A program made the translations under genes and the position numbers. From contig JAGPYM010000049.1 of the NCBI GenBank assembly GCA_020736575.1, positions 122,683 to 186,682 on the forward strand: a DNA stretch of 64,000 bases, written 5' to 3'. How positions within the stretch are numbered: position 1 is the first letter of the stretch; the number at the start of each line of letters is the position of its first letter. Shown one piece after another: positions 41,960 to 52,256 of the stretch. Source of the DNA: Thelonectria olida. Its lineage: Eukaryota; Ascomycota; Sordariomycetes; Hypocreales; Nectriaceae. Under the pieces are notes generated by a model. It saw only the letters and a list, made by a program, of their open reading frames with translations, was not told the DNA's origin and did no database searches.

Positions 41960-43725
41960 CGGCGCTGTCGACGCTGGGTAAGATTCTCGAGGCGGTCGTG
42001 GCGGACAGGATCTCGTACGCCGCCGAGACGTTCGGACTCTTACCTACAATTCACTTTGGAGCAAGAAAACGGCGATCGACAGAGCAGGCACTACTACTTC
42101 TGCAGGAGCATATCTACAAGGCGTGGAGAAACCGCAAGGTGGTTAGCCTCATCAGCTTCGATCACAAAGGCGCATATAACGGCGTATTCAAGGGTCGACT
42201 TTTGCAGAGACTGGAGGCCAGAGACATACCACAATGGCTGATCAAATGGATCGATGCTTTCTGCTCAAATCGCACAGCGAGCATCGTAGCGAATGACCAC
42301 ACGTCAGAGCGACAGCCGCTACCCCAAGCGGGCCTTCCGCAGGGATCACCGCTGTCGCCGGTCCTGTTCCTATTCTTCAACGCGGATCTGGTACAGAGTA
42401 GAATCAACTCAACGGGCGGCTTGATGGCATTCGTCGATGACTACTCGGCCTGGGTGACGGGCCAACAGCAGAGACAAATAGGGCACGCATTCAAGTCATC
42501 ATAGACAGAGCACTGGACTGGGAAAGACGGAGCGGTGCAACGTTCGAAGGCGACAAGACGACCATCGTGCACTTCACGCGCAATGCCGAGCGCACCAGCG
42601 ACACGCCATTAGTGATCAAGGGAATAGAAGTTAAACCGACATAAAGCGCCAAGATCCTGGGAGTGGTGATGGATGCGAAGCTACGGTACAAGGAAAACAT
42701 GGCCAGAACAGCAGCCAAGGGCCTGGCGGCGGCCATGTGCCTGAGCATGCTAAAGATGCTATCACCTCGGGCAGCAAGGTAGCTTTTCACGGCTATGGTG
42801 GCACCGACCATGGACTACGCGTCCACCTCTGGGCGCATGCGTGCGGGATAATAGAGCTGAGCTGATTGAACAGAGCGCAGAAAGTAGGAGCGCAAGCGAT
42901 CATAGGCGCCTTCCGAATGGGTCGGAAACTATTCGAAGTGAATCGACAAAGCGTTACCAGGCAGACACACGCGCTCCCTGTATGGTGGATTGAAAAGACG
43001 CGGATCAGACATGCTCTCCCAGCTTCGCACGGGAATGGCTAGGACCAACAGTTACCTGCACAGGATTGGAGCTGCAGAATCGGACATGTGCGACTGTGGA
43101 CAAGCAGCAGAAACGATGGGACATTTTCTGTTCCGGTGTACGAAGTGGGATGCACAGCGGGAATGCATGCAAAGGATCGGATAGGCATGGATGTGAAACC
43201 TCTCGTTCTTTTTGGGAGGAAATGCTGCATCGGATGGCCCAAAATGGGCCCCTGACCTACAGGCGGTGCGGGCGGCGATTAAGTTCGCCATGATGCAAAC
43301 CAGAATGGATAACATACTAACCAACCAAATTAGCGGCCAAACTGGCGATACTAACACCAAACAGTCTCAAGTTGGCAGACTAAGCTTCGGCTTGGTCCTC
43401 CCGGGCAGACTAAATTTCATTTTGTTGGTGACCTCACGCAGTCAAGAGGGACAGAGTGTATGTGGTTTGGCCGTAACGGGTCACCTGCCGCTGTGGTCTA
43501 TGCGTAAACGCGTTAAACCGTGGCGTCAGAGAGAGCCCCGTCCGCGCTCCCCTGCAGCAGGTGTCTGTATATTGCAGTGGTTCTATATACAGAGGGAAGG
43601 TGGGAGGGAAGAATCGAGCCTTGACTGCGTGAGAGATGACGAGCTGCTTGCAGAGGCGCGAAATTGACTCCCGTGAGGCAGTTGCAGGAGGGGAAGAACC
43701 CCTCAGTAAGCCCTCTAAGTCGGGC
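41960..43725 (+). pseudogene. Tad-like LINE ORF2 (reverse transcriptase), 5'-truncated
   Basis: It starts inside the RT domain ([20 protein letters not shown]) and continues with GARKRRSTEQALLLLQEHIY, SLISFDHKGAYNGVFKGRLL, AGLPQGSPLSPVLFLFFNAD and the catalytic box FVDD (AFVDDYSAWVTG). After a frameshift near 42490 it has GATFEGDKTTIVHFTRNAE, a TAA at about 42641, ILGVVMDAKLRYKENMARTA, and then further damage. The C-terminal zinc motif CDCGQAAETMGHFLFRC lies near 43090. In FDHKGAY the usual D/V of FDVKGAY is changed. The 3' untranslated part probably ends near 43725. 5' truncation is typical of LINE insertion. No endonuclease domain is present. Confidence 0.82.
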
Positions 43726-44025
43726 ACATTTTTATCTATACTTAAGTTAGGTTCGATTTCAATGCGGCAGGCTTGCCCCCCCTAACAATGTCAGCTTGAT
43801 TTCTCTTCCACATGTGCTACGCTATCAAATCCGATGAATTCGTCCGAGTCCATGTCCGCGCTGATAGCTCTAGGTTGTAACGGCAAATAGCACTTGGTCC
43901 CGCAGAAAACCATGTTTCAAGTCCTTCAGGCCAATGGGGGGCGGGGAGCTGATGCTCCCCGTGGTGGACGAATTCCGTTTATGGGGCTCTGGATTCTCTG
44001 ACTCTAGATGGATTGCGTCTTCCCA
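43726..44025. other. Spacer downstream of the RING gene
   Basis: Contains a short GC-rich inverted repeat (GGGGAGC..GCTCCCC, near 43945-43962) that could act as a hairpin. No gene. Confidence 0.35.
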
Positions 44026-44632
44026 TTACAGGCAGTTGCCTCGAGCATTGGCTGTGCGCAGCATGTAGCAGAATTTGCAAAGCGGACAAGTGTCGTGCCG
44101 TTTTAGGAACCACTTCGTGATGCAACCCGAATGGAATATATGGCCGCACGGTAACTGACGGACCATATCCGTTTCCTGCAACATCTGCAAACAAATAACG
44201 CTAGGAGTGGAGTTAGAGCCTAAACACCGGTGGGTCGGTTTTTGGAAGCGCCTACCAGAGGAGAAAGCCGCTGGGTTGTTCAGCGGAGTTCCCTGCAACT
44301 TCGGTTTCGGCTTTCCATGTCCTGTATGTTCGAGCTGGAATAGCTTGGTCTAAGTTTTCAATTGAAAAGGGATGTCTACCAGCCTCTAGATCATCCGCAT
44401 GAACGCCCACCCGGTCGCATTCCAGTCGCCGTACTAGATACCTGTGGCCTCTGTTAACTGTCGAGTGGGGAAAAACACCTGTGGAGCCCATTGGTATGCG
44501 AGGGGAAACAGACCAAGAAAAGAAGACTATTAGGGCTATAACCGATAATGCGGTAAATAAGATGAGCAGAGAAATATACTCCAGCTGTCCAGGCGAGATT
44601 CCCTCATCTGGAGAAGTGGTGTCGGTGGTCAT
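44026..44632 (-). CDS. Membrane-anchored RING-H2 finger protein (putative E3 ubiquitin ligase)
   Basis: Two exons, 44632-44256 and 44200-44026, encode 183 residues. The 55-nt intron (GTAGGC donor, GCTCTAACTC branch site, CCTAG acceptor) was placed because splicing there rebuilds the first zinc pair, giving CVICLQML; unspliced reading loses the first cysteine. The full RING-H2 set is then C-x2-C ... CGHIFHSGC ... CPLC. Near the N-terminus a single membrane segment (YISLLILFTALSVIALIVFF) places the finger in the cytosol, as in PA-TM-RING/ATL-like E3 ligases. No damage is seen. A broken copy of exon 2 lies at 35045-35225 on the opposite strand. Confidence 0.8.
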
Positions 44633-45157
44633 GTTGACAGTCCAAAGTTTCCTGGTCCATTGAATCGAGGTTATTGTTTTGGCATTCCGTTATACAACGT
44701 GGGAGGCGATTGAGAATTCCGCAGGGGCTCGCTTTATATATGTGAGCATTAAGCATATACGGTCGCAAGATGGCAGTGGACTGATGTTCCTAGTTCCTCA
44801 GCAGCCTAATCGTAATGTGGATAGGCCAATGGCAACCCGGAGCTGACATGCCAATGACGCTAAGTAGGCGGTCTTCATCGCCGACACGTTCTGTGAGTGT
44901 GTACTCGGGCTTCCGTGATCCCATTCAGGTCATAATCTGCCTTATCCTCTCCCTAGGGGTTATCATTGCATCAGCTGTTACTGAGGTAACCTTCATCATG
45001 GGGATGACCTGGTGCTACCCACCAACAGCAGGCCGGATTGCATGATGCTGATTCTCCTTAAGCAACTACATAATACAATAGAAGAATTTTAGAGAGTGAC
45101 TTAGCATTGCATTGACATAACCCACCCTTAATCAACATATATCGCAAAACAGTAACG
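44633..45157. other. Intergenic; possible tiny membrane ORF
   Basis: An ATG frame at 44815-45045 would encode 76 residues with one hydrophobic segment (VIICLILSLGVIIASAV). No homologue is known to me and codon evidence is weak, so it is not called as a gene. Confidence 0.3.
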
Positions 45158-45441
45158 ATGGCGAAAACGGAGGTTTTGGTCCGGACGGGCAAGTTCGGTA
45201 GGAGGTATGTCCTGGAGAACCCAGGTGAGGAGTCGGCTACATTCAGACTGTTTCAGTGGCAACCCTCCGGACCTGTTGGTCCGCGGTCGTACTCCGCACA
45301 TGGCACGAAGCTTTCAAGAAAAGCTTGATCATGCGGATTTGTTGCGTGGACAGTACACCTGAGTACGCCCACTACCTAGGTTATCTTGACGACAAGGGAA
45401 TCTACCTAGATTTGAATATTTTAAGTTTGAGGGTTACATAG
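45158..45441 (+). pseudogene. Small gene of unknown function, frameshifted
   Basis: From ATG 45158 the frame reads MAKTEVLVRTGKFGRRYVLE ... GPVGPRSYSAHGTKLSRKA and stops at TGA ~45326. A second frame from 45331 continues with MRICCVDSTPEYAHYLGYLD and DKGIYLDLNI to TAG 45439-45441. A shorter paralogue of the middle lies at 38497-38635, where the two parts are closer together, which suggests they were once one frame. Function unknown. Confidence 0.5.
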
Positions 45442-45844
45442 AAGTAAAACTGTCAAGCTTAATGGAGTGGTCAGTGGGATTTGGGTTCGCAGCTAGCCCG
45501 ATCGACTTCTGCCTAGATATCCTTAGACATGCTCTTGGGAAACGTCCTAGCCAGATTGCACAGACTAGAGAAAGTAGCCGCAGGGAATTGGTTGCTACTA
45601 CCTTGCTGATGTTCTGATTACCGCTAGGAGTGTTGAAATGGTCGCTAGGGCTATAGCTGTAAAGGTCAAGTTAGCTGGCTTCTCAACCTGTGCTTCTTCC
45701 ATCGATTGTGTTGGTGACTGACGGCTGAATTCCTGATTTGTAATTCCCATCTAATTAGCTTGCCAGCCAGCCTTTCGAATCCATTTTCGTCCGTGGAGCC
45801 AAACTTAACCATATTGCTATAGTTGGCCTGAATGCTGATTTCTA
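45442..45844. other. Spacer, nothing recognised
   Basis: No gene. Ends at the TA (45845-45846) used by the next transposon. Confidence 0.35.
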
Positions 45845-45846
45845 TA

Positions 45847-47666
45847 ACGTATATGATAAGCGAGCGCGCAATACAAGCGAGCGCGCACTTTTCTCCCTAA
45901 CCACCTAATTTCATATTTCAATATCATTCGCTCAACCACAAATCATGTCATCTTCAATTAATGAGGCAAATATTAATCTTGCCCTTCAAGCCCTTAAGAG
46001 AGACCCTCAATTAACTCCCTATCGCGCTTCAAAGATCTATAAAGTCTCCCGCCGAACCCTGGAACGCCGACGCGATATCGTGTCCAATTCGCGGAAACTA
46101 TCTGATCTAGAGGAACAGACCCTTATTGAGCATATCCTTGATCTAGATTCGCGAGGATTTCCCCCGCGAGTCAGTGATGTTGAAGAAATGGCCAACCGAC
46201 TGCTTGCTGACCGCGACGCGTCACCTGTTTGCAAGCGCTGGGCTTCCAACTTTATCAAGCGACAACCAGAGCTCACACGCGTTTTAATCGTAAATACGAT
46301 TATCAGAGAGCCAAATGCGAAGATCCGGTTATTATTCGCGAGTGGTTCTTGCTCGTGGAGAATACAATCGCGAAATATGGTATCACCCTAGCCGATATCT
46401 ATAACTTTGATGAGACTGGCTTTATGATGGGTATGATCGCGAGCGGGATGGTTGTTACAGGCGCAGAAAGGCGTGAAAGACCGAAATCAGTGCAGCCTGG
46501 AAACCGGGAATGGGTTACAGTCATCCAGGCTATTAATGCGAAGGGTGGGCGATCCAGCCGTTTAATGTGGTTGCGGGCCAATATCACCTCGCCAGCTGGT
46601 ACCAAGAAAGCAACCTCCCGGGCGATTCGGCTATTGCGACGACTCAAAATGGCTGGACTGACAACGAGACAGGTCTTGAGTGGCTCAAGCACTTTGACCA
46701 ACACACAAAGACCCGATCAAATGGTCGCCATCGTCTTCTGATCCTCGATGGGCACGAAAGCCACAACTCGACCAAGTTTGAGACATATTGTAAGGAGAAC
46801 AACATCGTCACGCTCTGTATGCCGCCTCATTCGTCCCACCTGCTCCAGCCCGTCGACATTGGGTGCTTTGGGCCGCTCAAGAATGCCTACAGTCGGCAAA
46901 TAGAGCATCTGGTCAGATGCTCTATAACCCACGTTTCAAAAACGGAGTTCCTTCCGGCCTTTTACGCCGCCTTTCAAGCCGCTATGACAAAAAGCAATAT
47001 CCAGGGAAGTTTTAGAGGAGCCGGACTTGTTCCTCTAGATCCAGAAAATGTGCTTTCGAAGCTTGATGTGCAGCTACGGACTCCAACACCCGTCAAGGAG
47101 GAGGCTAGCCTTCCGGGCCCTTGGGTCTCAAAGACGCCAAAGACTGTCCTTGAGGCTAGCTCTCAGTCTGAATACCTTGAAAGGCGAATCAAAAGGCATC
47201 AGAGCAGCTCTCCAGCCTCTATTCTAGAGGCACTTCAGTCATTTTCCAAGGGAACAAAGGCAATAATGCATCAAATGGCGTTATTGAAGTCTGAGAACCA
47301 AATCCTTCGACAGGCGAATGAGACCCTTAGCAGGCGGCGCAGAGCAAAAAAGACACGCCTGCATAATGGAGGGAAGATGACTCTAGATGAGGGAAGGGAA
47401 GCAATTGATCAGAAGGATGTTGATATGCAGCTAGTAGCCGAATCGTCGAGAAGTCGTGGTCAGGGAGGGTCGGCGCGACCGAAGGAAAGGCGTTGTGGAA
47501 CATGCAGCAAGACTAGACATAATGTAAGAACATGTCAGGTTGTTATAGAGACGTCCGGAGAGGAACATGCCGATTAGTTTCAATTGATTAGATGCTTTGT
47601 TGTATTTTTATGAATAAATCTGTGGTGAAGGTTAGAGAAAAGTGCGCGCTCGCTTATCATGTACGT
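45847..47666 (+). mobile_element. Fot1-type DNA transposon, 1820 bp
   Basis: Ends: ACGTATATGATAAGCGAGCG on the left and CGCTCGCTTATCATGTACGT on the right, flanked by TA at 45845-45846 and 47667-47668. The left end has the unit AAGCGAGCGCGCA twice (45858 and 45875; period 17). The right end has a single copy, as if one 17-bp unit was lost. The transposase is on the plus strand. Confidence 0.9.
45945..47577 (+). pseudogene. Fot1-type transposase with two frameshifts
   Basis: It starts at ATG 45945 (MSSSINEANINLALQALKRD). The order matches the 19.5 kb copy: HTH, CENP-B-like HTH (RWASNFIKRQPEL), DDE core ([35 protein letters not shown]), coiled coil (ALLKSENQILRQANETL) and CCHC knuckle (CGTCSKTRHNVRTC). 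A base is missing near 46273 (after RQPEL) and another near 46540 (at NAKGWAI), each shifting the frame once. In the last catalytic motif LQPVD the leucine has become valine, but the aspartate stays. The knuckle keeps its ligands. Stop TAG at 47575. Confidence 0.88.
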
Positions 47667-47668
47667 TA

Positions 47669-48504
47669 GCAGCTGAACGTACAGGTGACTACGAGAACTC
47701 AAGCCGCAGAGCTGCAACGTAGGAATGGGTGGTCAGACGTGGGCTTTCCTATCGTCGAGAAAATGTCCAATGACGACCTGATTCAATATCTCTGTAGGCA
47801 GAATTGCCACAGTCAGCTGCATCGCAACATGTCCCGTTGTGATTCATCAATGTTGAAGCCGTGTAACTGTTAAAATGAGAAGATTCAGATTGCTTAATTC
47901 ATACAAGTGAGAGGTGGAAGGGCCACCATCTATATAGGTATGGGTAGCCGTAGAATGTTCTAGGGCTCTGCCACCGACTTGGTCGTCTAACACCCGTGAC
48001 TTCCAACAGTAACAACCAAGCCTGGGTGGGTCACCCAACCAGGCGTGGCCTATTTTGGGCCAGCGCGCCAGACCGGGGGCTTTCGATCACGGAATCATGA
48101 GCAAGGCGGATTCACCAACCCTGATTTATCCGAAGAATGACCGGTTCACGTAGCAACAGCAAGAAAGAAAACACACTTATATGCGAACTAAGTGCGCATC
48201 ATCTAAGGGCGCGTAATCTCCCTGTGAACGGCCCGTGCTACCACGAAGTTGATATTCGCAAAACGAACGCAGACCATATTAATACAGAGAGCTATGCTTT
48301 ATTGCACCTGAGTCCCTGATGCTGTGCTAATTGTATTAATATCCGCCTCCACGGGACGCTGCACGGAGCCAGCCGGTTCTAGTAATACCGTGCAACCAAC
48401 ACCTGGCCTCTGGGAGCCATCAATTCCTCCCCCCACCCAACATCCCAGAGACTGATCCCCGCACAACGCAAACGCTCTGGAGACAAGTGGCCTCCTCCGT
48501 CACA
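47669..48504. other. Intergenic, nothing recognised
   Basis: No gene or shared repeat identified. Confidence 0.35.
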
Positions 48505-49662
48505 ATGTCTAGCAAAGGCTCCGCGCCAAAGATTGTTAGCCGTCGGACTGGGGGAACCGCAACTAAGACCGGCTCCGACGCCGGCAAACAAAGTGGCTCA
48601 GTATCTGCTCGAAGCCTGTTTAACGCCCAAGGGTCGCAGGTCACCCCTAAAAGCACCGTGACGAATGCCACGCGCAATATCTCACCTCAAAGCTCCAGAT
48701 TCACCAAGCTTATTCTCGAACCTCGAGGGATCCTCATCAACAATACCAACTCGATCGTGCCGAGCGCTTTCTCCCACTTCAGTACTGGACAGCCGGAGGA
48801 TGATAAAACGATCAATTATAAAAGCATCGCAGGACTAAGCGGTGCCCACATCTGGGTCACACTCAATAACAATACTATCAAGGACATCGCCGCCAAATAC
48901 AAGGAGATGAGGGGACAAAATTTATATGAGGAAGAGTTCGCGACCTTGGCTAAGGAGCAATTCCTCCATAGCGAGCGAAGATCACGAGCGGTATCTCAAG
49001 ATCGGCAATAGCGCGCAGAGCGTATGCTGCAGCTTGTAAGCCCTCCGAAGGAAACCGCTCACTAGCGCATCCCTCCTCTCTTGGACGAAGCATTAGCCCA
49101 AGAGACAGACTGGACGTGGGATATCCGACTGGACTGCGCTTACTGGCTATCTCTCAAAGGATTCAACACAAAATACCGCTTTCAGATCCAGAATGCTACC
49201 TACATCCGTAATTCAATCACCTGCCCTTATTTCACGGTCGAGTTCAAACGAGACGGCGAGCCTGACAATGTTGCTGTGCGGCAGGTCTGTGCTGCGGGCT
49301 CCTTGGCTCTGTTCAACCGATACTCTCTGTATACTTCAGCGCGGAAAGTTAATCTAACACTTGCCAATAACATATCAAATGTTCGGCATTACACTCTAAC
49401 TTTGGTTGGACATAAGTTCGTCTTTTGGGTCATTCAGCCTACCTGCGACGAGTCTCGGAAGTGGACTGGTTGTGAAATGAAGAGATTGTTTGGAGCGGAC
49501 TGCACTGACGAGTATGCAGTCCGAGAACTGGGTGATTGGATTAATGAGATTCACAGATGGGGGCTATCTCAACATGGGCCTACCTGCGAACGAGATATCA
49601 AGACCATTCTGAGAACTAGCGGCGTGCGAACGTCCGACGTGCATGAAGCAATTCCTAGATAA
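48505..49662 (+). pseudogene. PD-(D/E)XK nuclease-like hypothetical protein with two in-frame TAG codons
   Basis: One frame runs 386 codons from ATG 48505 to TAA 49660, interrupted only by TAG at 49009 and 49063. Between and after them the sequence reads as continuous protein (RAERMLQLVSPPKETAH; then LLDEALAQETDWTWDIRLDC). Segments DIRLDCAYWLSLKGFN, CPYFTVEFKRDG and, near the end, DWINEIHRWGLSQHGPTCE resemble a recurrent fungal hypothetical family. The spaced D ... ExK (LDCAYW ... VEFK) is what a PD-(D/E)XK nuclease-like fold would show; that assignment is inference. The N-terminal ~60 residues are low complexity. Both stops can be explained by CAG to TAG, so the copy is probably dead. Confidence 0.55.
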
Positions 49663-49760
49663 ATGCCATAGCATCAATCGAAGAAAGGGAGTGTCGATTT
49701 ACGAGCCATCTGAGGCTGTAGCCATGCATGGCTACTTGGCCGTGGTTTGCTTCAATTTGT

Positions 49761-51345
49761 TTACTCCGGCCGTAAGCTGCTGTCAAGGTAGCAGTCCACT
49801 TCCAGAGACACATGTCTATCTAGGTCGTTCATCGACAGGCGCTTGTTCTCCGCAAGTTTGGATGCCGTGAAAACGTAGGTTGGCGCCTGGTGTTGCTTCC
49901 AATCGTGCTCGGTTCCCTTTTCTTTATTTGTGGCCTCTTTTTCGTCTTCCTCGTACTCATCCCATATAAAAATGCTGGCGGAGGCACTAGTCTCTTGTTG
50001 AGAGCCCCAGAGATGCGCGAGACGAAGGTCCTTCCCCTTATCAATAGCGTCGACCACCTCTGCAGCCATGGTTTGCTGAAAGGCGTTGGCAAAGGACTGT
50101 GCAGATCCACTGTGCAGATCCACTGTGCTGGCTATGATCCCGAAACCCTTTGATCTTGCTGAAGATTGGTGCATACCCACGCCTCCGCAGCTCAATTGCT
50201 AATGTGTAAGTCTTTCCCGTTGATGTCGCGACAGCTCGTTGTCAGGGGCGTCCCTCACAAACGGGAGTTTCCTTGAGAAACCTGAAGTTTTGATGACCTC
50301 ACTGAGCTCCCATAGATGTCCCCAAGTCTTGATTCCTTGTTCAGTGAACTCGGCATTGATGAAACGACATCCCTTGTTGAAGGTGAGGCCATTTTTCGTG
50401 TGAGGCGTATAATATGCGTCGAATGCCTGGGCCTTCAAGAAGCTGGATACAGCTTCACCACGCATACCCTCGATGCGACGATGAAGACCATTGTGGATTA
50501 TCTCACCGTCGAGGAGGAAGAGGGATAACATTGAGAGACTTGACACTGTGGCCCTTTAAACTTTTGGCTGTTTAGTCGTGTCGAGTATTGGCAACATTTC
50601 GCAAAAACAGCTAGACAATCCCAATGCTTGTCCAGGTTCCTGTCCTCAATATGCTCTATGATTCGATGGGAGATGGCTTTTGTTGCTACGTTGCAGCCGT
50701 CGAGATCCCTGTTTTGTAATAGCAAAGTATATTTCGGAGCTCTTCTCAGCACGGTCTCCTTGGCCTTTTTCTCATCGTCAGTTGTAGGGACAAACGCCAG
50801 AGCGGACCTTGTGGCAACCGCGCGGCAACCGTGTGAAAGTCGACCGAATTAATACGAAGCTCGCCAGGTATGCTACCAAAGAGAACTCTGAACATCGTCG
50901 AGTGTCATGTAAACTGTCAGCCAATGTTGGTTAAACTAACCTCGGGTGGGGAAGTCAGGTTGATGAGAACACTCAAAGCATGGGTGGTGTCTCGAAGAAT
51001 GAGGATATGCTGCTGTTTCGCTACTGGGTGGTTGAATAGTCGCTTACAGCTTGTGCAGGAGTTGTGAAATCTTGACATGCGTCCGTGTTGTTCTAAGGCA
51101 GTGTTGCTCGAAAATGGTCGGCTACAGCAATACAGAGTCTCCATGGCGAAAAGAGCATTCGACATAAGAGATAGATATTGTAGTCTATCGTAAGCGGATT
51201 GATCCAAGGGTAAGCGTGACTTGACGTGGTGACAAGAGGGAGGCAATCTGGGTTTTCGTTGGCGGGGAAAGCGGACGTTGTTTAGGAACCGGCTTGTCCA
51301 AAGCCTTCGTCGGTTAGAAAGCCCCACCAACTTGCGCAAGAACAA
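49761..51345 (-). pseudogene. C2H2 zinc-finger-containing hypothetical protein, decayed
   Basis: The N-terminal frame (50917-51345) contains two C2H2-like fingers (YCCSRPFSSNTALEQHGRM; CTSCKRLFNHPVAKQQH). After poorly preserved sequence, protein-like segments appear in changing frames: APKYTLLLQNRDLDGCNVAT, ISHRIIEHIEDRNLDKHWD, GMRGEAVSSFLKAQAFDAYY, FTEQGIKTWGHLWELSEVI, then ELRRRGYAPIFSK and NAFQQTMAAEVVDAIDKGKD, and LAHLWGSQQETSASASIFIW before the acidic end at 49761. Several frameshifts separate these. I recognise the segments as belonging to a conserved fungal hypothetical protein but cannot name it; the link between fingers and C-terminal part is by position only. Confidence 0.45.
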
Positions 51346-52256
51346 GCACAGCCATGTTTACGGAGTCGGTCATTCGTTGCGGTCCTTCATTCCCGATGCA
51401 GTATGAGGGCTACTACATGGTGTGGCCGTGTTTCTACCATTACCCACCTCCTGCACTTTATGAACGTTTAGTAAACGGGGTTCATGTGCTGAACAAGTAC
51501 TTCACTCGCGGAAAACAGAGTCGAACACGTGCAAGCATGAAACTAGTTCTGCGAGAGGCGATCCCGCACACTAATCCTTGCGTGATTAGGCTGATAGCCT
51601 AGCCCACACGCGCGGCCAAGTGAGTCGGCGCTGATTCGAGAGACCCAAAGGCGACGCGACATGACGCGAAACCGCGAGGTCCCCAGCGAGTCTCGGCTTC
51701 AGCTCAGGAGGCTTGCAGCCAACGTGTACTTGGGTCATTCCTGGATTAACTCTTATTATGATCCGATAAAGCCTCATCTTATCCTAGGTGTCGAAACAGA
51801 AGGCGGTGGAGATACAATCCAGCTTAAGGCCAACTCTTATTGCCTAAAAAAGCTAACAGGGATACCATCCGGTCAAACGAGTGATTAGACTGGGTAAAGG
51901 CCAGGGAGGAGACCTTTAAGAAGGGACGGAGGGGAGTCCCACTTCAGGGTCCATCCAGCATCACGTGTTGTGGCGAAACCGACAGTGTCAAATTAGTGAA
52001 CCAGGCAACCAGACGATGTGGAGATGACCAACCAAGATAAAAACAATGCTGGCACATCCGCTCATTCTCCAATCAGTCTCAGAGCCCTCCAAAGCATTCG
52101 CGATTCCGGTACTTCTATCATCTTACCAGCTGAAACCGCATCTCGCCTAGTCTCAACGACCAGCGAGCGTGAGCTTCAAGGGGCCAACCGGGAACGGTCT
52201 TGGTTCTTCATCGGGGTACCATTCTCTCAATTGTTTTTACTGCGGCCACAAAGACC
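51346..52256. other. Intergenic, nothing recognised
   Basis: Short frames only. It would contain the promoter of the gene starting at 52257; no TATA box stands out. Confidence 0.35.

Noticed and set aside
41036..42241. Plus-strand ORFs over 41036-41626 and 41642-42241
   Set aside because: They are opposite-strand shadows of the Ndc80 relic and, in the second case, an out-of-frame overlap with the LINE RT sequence.
43945..43962. Hairpin as a transcription terminator
   Set aside because: A short GC hairpin exists, but intrinsic terminators of this kind do not operate for RNA polymerase II genes.
44815..45045. 76-residue single-pass membrane protein ORF
   Set aside because: A hydrophobic stretch alone is not enough; no homology, no clear promoter, and such ORFs occur by chance.
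50195..50235. Walker A-like string STGKTYTLAIEL on the minus strand
   Set aside because: The STGKTYT part is in a different frame from the conserved neighbouring segments (RHQRERLTH before it); it arises by reading through a frameshift. No other NTPase motif follows.
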